NCBI GenBank assembly: GCA_015852425.1
Contig: JAAAIG010000583.1
Location: 1-25,130 of the forward strand
Direction: 5' to 3'
Origin: Gryganskiella cystojenkinii
Taxonomy: Eukaryota; Mortierellomycota; Mortierellomycetes; Mortierellales; Mortierellaceae
DNA: 25,130 nucleotides
The position numbers and the translations under genes were made by a program. Below the pieces are notes generated by a model that was given only the letters and a program-made list of their open reading frames with translations, did not search any database and was not told where the DNA came from. Positions within the stretch are counted from its first letter, which is position 1, and every line of letters starts with the position of its first letter. This document shows positions 19,510 through 25,130 of the stretch, piece after piece.

Positions 19510-22500
19510 CTAATACAACAAGGCCCCAAAGTCCACAACGTGCATAGTCGAGACATTCCGCACTTGCTTCACGACCACAGCCCACTGATACTGGGCATGA
19601 AGCGAAAACTGGACCTCGGCCGCACGATCCATAAAGGCCACCGATCGCAGACTCATCGATTCCGCAGGAAGGAAAGAGGTTAACGAGGTGGAGCGCGGAA
19701 GCTTTGAGTGGGCAGCAGCATGAACTTGCAGCTGATGACCGCTACCCTGAGCCAACCCATCATCTTCATCTGAGGAGAAGGACAATGACGATGGCGGCGG
19801 GGACAGCGAGGAACCATCGAGGGAATCCGTGGTCTTGCAGTTGTTGTGGGTGTCGCTGTTTGCGTGATTGCTGTTGCGAGAGACCCACTGCTGTTGTCGA
19901 GGCTCTTGTGTCAACAAATTCTGCTGCTCGGCCGAGGTCACAAGCGCCAAAGTCGCGATCGATTCCGGATCACAGAGATCCCATAGTTGAAGGCTGGCCG
20001 ATTTACCATCTTCTGTGATGGTTTGACAAGCAAGGAATTGAGAGGATGCAAAAGCAGAAGAGATTGATCTACGCGATGGGAATAGAATTAAAAAAAATCT
20101 CCGTGTAAGCCCCAAACTGATCCTGTGAACTGGACAATATGAGAGAAAAAAACACTGTTAATTCTCGGGCTTACCTGGTACCGTAGTACTTGTGAACAAG
20201 CTGAATTTTGGAGCCATTCATGAGAAAGAGAGCACACTGGTCATGTTCGTTCTCAAAATGATAAGAGGGACCAATTTTAACTCCAACAGTGACAAATATG
20301 GGCCACTGCGAGGCTGGGAGTGCGCTGTTGGATTGGTTGGATCCGCTATTATAGGCCTGGAGGAACAACTTTGGAACAGTGGCAGCCACTAGAGTAGGGT
20401 AAGGTTGATGATCAGCCGAGAGCGAGAGACGGAAGGAAGAGAGTGCCTCGGCCACATCGACCATAGCCACTGGCTTATCGTAGCTCATTAGATCCCTATA
20501 AAATAAGCGGGCAGGCGCGTTAGATTTAAAATAAAGGAATCAAATAACTGGCATCGACGGCAAAGACAAGACAGGTTGTTATACCAGAGGACAATCGTCT
20601 CGCCAAAGGTTGCAAGGATCAACGACTTCGAATTTTGCACTTGAGCAATAGACGAAGCGACTTCACTGACATCTGTGCAGCACAGAGTCTGAGAAAGGCA
20701 AGAGGAGTTTGGTTGTTGTCGAGGGTTCGAAACATCCACCAAGCAAACAGAACCGGCGATGATCGAGCCTGCGACGATCCACTTTTGATCATTTTTTCCG
20801 TCAATAATAAAACTATTGCAACGCCGCGACCATGTCGCCTCCTTCCAGACAGTATTTGTGATTCCCTCAGGATCGCCTTCCCCACTCAAACTCGCCAACG
20901 GTACATGGACGATGGTGCTATCCGTCATATTCACAATGACGGCAGCAGAGTCATCAGGCGCGAACATAACACGGACCCCGTGTGATAACTTGTCCAATTG
21001 AAACCGTCTCATCCATCTGCAGTCTGTATGGGAGGTTTCGTCTGACAGTTGCCAGAGCAGCACTCGACTTCTTGTTTCGACGGCGATCCATTGCTTGTGG
21101 TTGCTGCAAACAGTAGCGAGGATCGTATCTTTGAATTCGTCAAAGCACCAGACACCATCCACAAGCTTTGTGCTCTCCGTCGGCGTGTCCGTTACCCTGC
21201 TCAAACCGTTATTACTTGGCAAGGAGTCGTCCTCGATCTCTGGCAGCGAATTTTCGAGAAACATGGGCATGGCCAATGTCGCACCCTCCACAGTTCCGCC
21301 ACTACTCTGACTGCTTTGTGAGCATTGGGAATCAGGAACCTCTTCGTAATCGACCATCTCTGGGATCTCGGGAATTGCAGCAAGAGCAGCGACACAGGCC
21401 TTGGGATGGTCCAGGGCCAGGGGGTATTCTGGAGTAAGCGCACGCAAGTCTCCAAGGCTCTTGACAGATTCGTCATCGTCGACACTAGCAGGAACTTCGA
21501 TGGGTGAATACTGGTCGCGCTCCAAGCTGCGACTACCGAATCTGAAGATGTTTGAGTGGTCGTCTCCTTGTGTTTGAGGAGGCGAGTGACATTGGGAATC
21601 TTGAGGCTGGGTCTGCTTGTAGGGAACACTGCTGGCGTTGGTCTGGATTTGAGTACGGCCATCGTGTATCACTGAGCTGAGACGAAGTTGTCCCACAAAC
21701 GAAGCGTCCGTGACGCTGCGGCTGGTGCTGTCTGAAGGGAATCTGTTTTGTCTTTGTTGATCTTGTTGTTGCGAAAGAGCTCGTGGGATAGTCCGGGGTG
21801 GATATGCATATGAATTCCCGTTGCTGTTCTCGTTGTAATTTCTTCCGTCGAGAATGTTGACAACGTTATCACGACTGTTGGAAAGTGTGTCTCTGGGAGT
21901 GATTTGGGACCTTATGGTGGCCACGGCAGCCCCTTGGGAGGTAGTTCTTCGGCGACCAGAGAACGGTCGACGGGGGTCGATGTTTTCTTTGTAATCATCG
22001 TTTTCACTCTCATCGTCCTCGAACGTCCTGGTCCTCTTGGTGTTGGCGCGCTTGACGCTATCGCCCCTAATAGCCGACGGCCGGTTATCGACTTTAGTCC
22101 TGTTTGCAGTTGTGTTTGTCGTATTGATTGTATTAGTGGCGTTTCCTAGCACCTTCTTCTGTGGGGTAGGAGGCAGACTCTTTTTTTCGTCCAACGTCCT
22201 GTTCTTGTTGTTACTGCTATTGATGTTTGTCACATCCGTCAGTCGGTTTGTCTTGACCCCGAGGCTCGCAGTCGGCGCTGGTTTTGTTAGACCAAGGTCG
22301 AGTTGAGGGACTGTACTCTGACGGTTTGTGTTTTTGGCTCCCAGAATATTAGAAGTGGTCTTGTTGGGTCGGGCAACAGCAGCGGTAGCAGGAACAGTGT
22401 GGTTCGGGTCAGACCCGATGAGGGTCTGAGAGTTGCTCTCTTTCTTGACACGAATGGACTTGGTGTTTGCGTTGTTGGGCTTTCGAGTAGGCATGGTCGT

Positions 22501-22943
22501 CAAAAAGGGTGTTTGTAGCTTGACTAGTGGTGTGCTATCTATTGTTTGAGGTCTGTAGACTTCCCGAGAGGCATTAGATGCGACGGAAGTGCCTGTTGCT
22601 GTGTTAGGTTGAGTCAATGCTGGACTTTCCTGGTAGCGCTTCAGTGCCGGTGCCAGCTCAGTCATAAGTTTTTGTAGGTCTGCCTGTTCATGGTGAGCCA
22701 ACGGACGCGTCTATTTTTGAAGGTGTATACAAACAGAAAAATGTTAAGGGTAATGGCGTGATATGCATTAGAAATGAGGTAATTAGCACAGGATTCATCG
22801 AGAATAAAAGGTGGATTGAAATAGCAGTTGCAGCCGGCAAGATAACAAGAAAGAACAGTAGAGAAGTGGTGGCATACCCAAGACAATTCGATATAGTATT
22901 TGACAGACTGCTGAAGAATCAGCATCTCTGCCCCTGTGGGCAT
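19510..22943 (-). CDS. Large protein with disordered N-terminus and C-terminal WD40-like propeller (PALB2-like?)
   Basis: Four exons on the minus strand (22943-22878, 22710-20585, 20495-20175, 20068-19510; all GT-AG and in frame) give 1023 residues. The first exon encodes only MPTGAEMLILQQSVKYYIEL plus two residues. It was chosen because the large exon lacks a good ATG and is preceded by an AG acceptor in matching phase. Residues 1-55 are predicted helical (ELAPALKRYQE). Residues 60-530 are Ser/Thr/Asn-rich and polar with basic clusters (KRANTKRTRTF, SGRRRTTS) and a KENIDP motif, suggesting a nuclear protein. From about 535 the sequence becomes regular beta-like blades (WIAVETRSRVLLWQL, LILATFGETIVLWDL, CALFLMNGSKIQLVHK, ASLQLWDL). 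Spacing and motifs recall the PALB2 propeller, but identity is low. The safe name is WD40-repeat protein of unknown function. The gene diverges from the F-box gene. Confidence 0.75.
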
Positions 22944-23343
22944 TTTGTCTCTCCAAGAAAAGTAAAAAGAAAGGATTAGAAGTCGAGACGAGATGGAAAC
23001 GAGGATGATTGCAGGTGAGTGCCGCGAGTAGAAAAGGGTGGGTGGTCGGTAAAAGAAGAGTTGATAGAGCAAGAGACTGAAGTGGATAGAATGCAGGGTG
23101 CAGAGAGACAGAATGATTGATTGAGTGAGTGAAGGAATGAAAAGGATTGACGCGTTTTCTCTGGGAGGACTTGTTTTCGGTGGACTTGCTTTTTCTTCGT
23201 TTCTCTTTTTTTGCCACCAAAAAAATAAATCGTTTGTCCAAGGCGACGCAGCAACCACCTAAAAAACGCTCATTCGACTTTCGCATTTCAATTCATTGCT
23301 CCTTCCTCTCTCCCCTTCTTCTAATACTCATTGCAATCAGACC
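22944..23343. promoter_or_regulatory. Divergent promoter, WD40 protein / F-box protein
   Basis: 400 bases lie between divergent ATGs. Each coding strand is pyrimidine-rich near its own start codon. No TATA box or clear operator stands out. Confidence 0.5.
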
Positions 23344-24810
23344 ATGCCGCTAGTTTACGCCCTCGATGTCCCTGAGGTCCTCATCCTCATCGCAACCCAC
23401 CTCGCTCCCGCGGACCTCTCCAACGCCTGCAGAGTCAATCGCACCTGGTTCGTCCCCTTTGCTGCCGCACTCTACAGAACCATCAAGCCTGACCAATTCA
23501 CGGACGGCGGACTCCTTCCGGGTCTGCCCCGGTACGCGGCCTTTATTCACGAGCTATATTGTCCGAGATACCTCTCTTTGATGGATCCTGGCCCGGAACT
23601 CTCGCGACTCTCGACCTTCTCGCTCCCCGACTGCAACAAGGAGAATCTGGATTTGTATCTCAATCTCCTGGAACGGAACCTTGGCCTCCAGAACGTCACC
23701 ATCCGATGTCCCAACGTCCGACTGTTACCCCGAGTAGTCAAGACCCTCGCAAGGTTGAAACAACTAAAATCTCTCAGTATCGAAAGCGGCTGGGTTCCCA
23801 CAGTCGCTATTGACTACTTGCTCAGTAGTCTGCCAGAACTGAAGACACTTCGGTTCCAGGAATACGAGAATTCTAGGGAGCTGGACCAATCTCTCGCGAC
23901 CGAGTTCTCGGCAGTGGTCGCGGCTGAGACATCGCCGCCTTCTTCTTCCTCTTCTTCTTTCCCTTCTGATCTGTCCGCGTCAGGCAAGAATGGTGTCACC
24001 ACGACCAATGGACTTAAAAGGCTGCAGGTTGTAACAATCAGAGTGCCCCATCATCTTTTGCTCAGACTCATTTCGTCTGCACCACAGCTAGAGTCCCTCG
24101 AGTTGGATGACACAGGCGAAAGCGGAAACCGGAGCCTTGAACCTGCGATAGCCCTAGCCCACGCCCTCCGTCAGTCTTGCCCACGATTGCAGGAGTTAGT
24201 CGTGAACAGCGAAGAGTTCACTCTGACAGATGTCTCTGTTCTACTCTCTTGCTCTATTGTCCGTCTCACAGAGATGTCTCCTCTTTTATCCATTCATCCG
24301 CGGATACTGCCGCTGCGAACCATACGATTGCACTCGATTAGTCCATGCCCGCTCGGGATCATCTGGGATTGTGCCGATGTTTTGAGCGATACCCTGGAGC
24401 ATCTCGAGGTGTGTGGTCGAAAAAGCTCATTCTCAGCCTTAATGCAATATGGCCATGCGATGTCGATCCTTAGAACGTTCCGCAGACTACGAACGGTGAT
24501 TTTGCCGCGTACAATTGTCCATGCGACCGAATTGTTTGAGCAAGAACCAGAAGGAGGAGACGAGGAACACATGGAAAGAGGTCAGACGGCGAGGGTCAAG
24601 AGCTGGGCGTGTCAGGACCTGACTTTTTTACAGGTCAAGATTGAGAGCCCTGACTCTAGTTGGTGGCCATCCTCGGCTCTACTTGAGAAGGATGACTATC
24701 TTCGAGAGGAGAAGACTCCGTCATCGTACATTCATTATACCAGTTTCAAGAGATACCTAGATAGCTTTCCTGACCTGGATCAGAGCCAGATAAGATACAT
24801 TTATCGATAG
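23344..24810 (+). CDS. F-box protein with leucine-rich C-terminal region
   Basis: A single exon encodes 488 residues. An F-box-like segment at the N-terminus (about residues 6-48: LDVPEVLILIATHLAPADLS, then ACRVNRTWFVPFAAALYRTI) would bind Skp1 in an SCF ubiquitin ligase. The rest has repeated LxxLxxLxL-type segments (LKQLKSLSIESG, LPELKTLRF, LQVVTIRV, APQLESLELDD, RLQELVVNSE, LEHLEVCG, RRLRTVILPR) consistent with leucine-rich repeats that would select a substrate. A Ser-rich linker (about 198-211) interrupts them. The ATG at 23344 was preferred to the in-frame ATG at 23296 because it has a good context (ACCATGC) and sits directly before the F-box. The substrate is unknown. Large families of such proteins are common in fungi. 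Confidence 0.85.
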   Translation: MPLVYALDVPEVLILIATHLAPADLSNACRVNRTWFVPFAAALYRTIKPDQFTDGGLLPGLPRYAAFIHELYCPRYLSLMDPGPELSRLSTFSLPDCNKENLDLYLNLLERNLGLQNVTIRCPNVRLLPRVVKTLARLKQLKSLSIESGWVPTVAIDYLLSSLPELKTLRFQEYENSRELDQSLATEFSAVVAAETSPPSSSSSSFPSDLSASGKNGVTTTNGLKRLQVVTIRVPHHLLLRLISSAPQLESLELDDTGESGNRSLEPAIALAHALRQSCPRLQELVVNSEEFTLTDVSVLLSCSIVRLTEMSPLLSIHPRILPLRTIRLHSISPCPLGIIWDCADVLSDTLEHLEVCGRKSSFSALMQYGHAMSILRTFRRLRTVILPRTIVHATELFEQEPEGGDEEHMERGQTARVKSWACQDLTFLQVKIESPDSSWWPSSALLEKDDYLREEKTPSSYIHYTSFKRYLDSFPDLDQSQIRYIYR

Positions 24811-25130
24811 AGAACCTTGCGTTGCTTCAATTCCCAGTCCACCGCATCTCCTACACCAAAAAAAAACTACTTCTCTGAATCCTAAATGCAACATGATGAT
24901 GTTTCATTATAATATTCTTGACGCGTCCCTGTCGCGGACTCTTGACGGCAGTGAAAAAGGTCAACTGGCTCGAGGCTTTCTCTCTCGAGGATTTGATCGA
25001 GATTTCGAGTGAAATATTTTATCCTCGATAGTCTGACCGGCGAGTTGAGACCTAACAAGATCGAACAGCATCTTAACCATCCTCGTAGACAATCCATAAT
25101 CAAGTCAACAGGACCCTTACCCACCTCTTT
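24811..25130. other. Right flank, possible edge of another minus-strand gene
   Basis: The start is the 3' UTR of the F-box gene. On the minus strand from 25121 to 24882 an 80-codon frame is open, and an overlapping frame reads LDYGLSTRMVKMLFDLVRSQ and on to a Lys/Arg/Ser-rich stop. Either could be the last exon of a gene that lies mostly outside the window. Neither is recognised. Confidence 0.25.

Noticed and set aside
22662..23258. Continuous 198-codon minus-strand frame ahead of the WD40 gene
   Set aside because: It crosses the modelled intron, and its reading after the splice site differs from the frame of the large exon. Only the 22-codon segment starting at 22943 is kept as exon 1.

Overview
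The window looks like nuclear DNA of a filamentous fungus. Genes carry short GT-AG introns (about 60-200 nt), coding strands have pyrimidine-rich leaders, and poly-T/poly-A runs are frequent outside genes. The gene set (FTR1/FET3-type iron uptake, an AA11-like LPMO, a fungal complex I accessory subunit, an F-box protein) and the general sequence style suggest an early-diverging lineage such as Mortierellomycota. That placement is inferred from style and was not tested by any search. Ten protein-coding genes could be modelled with exon boundaries that keep the reading frame. No rRNA, tRNA, CRISPR array or transposon was recognised.

Layout. 578-1621 (-) is the RNA polymerase III subunit RPC25/RPC8. 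It diverges from 2347-4031 (+), an ERCC8/CSA-type WD40 substrate receptor. A gene-poor 1.9 kb stretch precedes a secreted AA11-like LPMO (5946-6913, +). The LPMO converges on a secreted Gly/Tyr- and Asp-rich protein (7409-8227, -). 8864-9829 (-) is a complex I accessory subunit that shares a 263 bp divergent promoter with a NOL1/NOP2/Sun RNA m5C methyltransferase (10093-11950, +).

12329-13546 (-) is the iron permease FTR1 and 17018-19030 (+) is its partner multicopper ferroxidase FET3. They are divergent, with 3.47 kb between them. That interval holds six copies of ATCWGATAA, the reported operator of SreA/Fep1-type iron-sensing GATA repressors. The two proteins form the plasma-membrane reductive iron-uptake complex, and the layout suggests one iron-repressed control region. 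This is the strongest system-level observation in the window.

19510-22943 (-) encodes a 1023-residue protein with a long disordered N-terminus and a C-terminal WD40-like propeller. By eye it shows a weak but patterned resemblance to the PALB2 propeller. It diverges from 23344-24810 (+), an intronless F-box/leucine-rich protein. The right edge holds only a short unassigned open stretch. The remaining genes are housekeeping or secretory neighbours with no evident common pathway.
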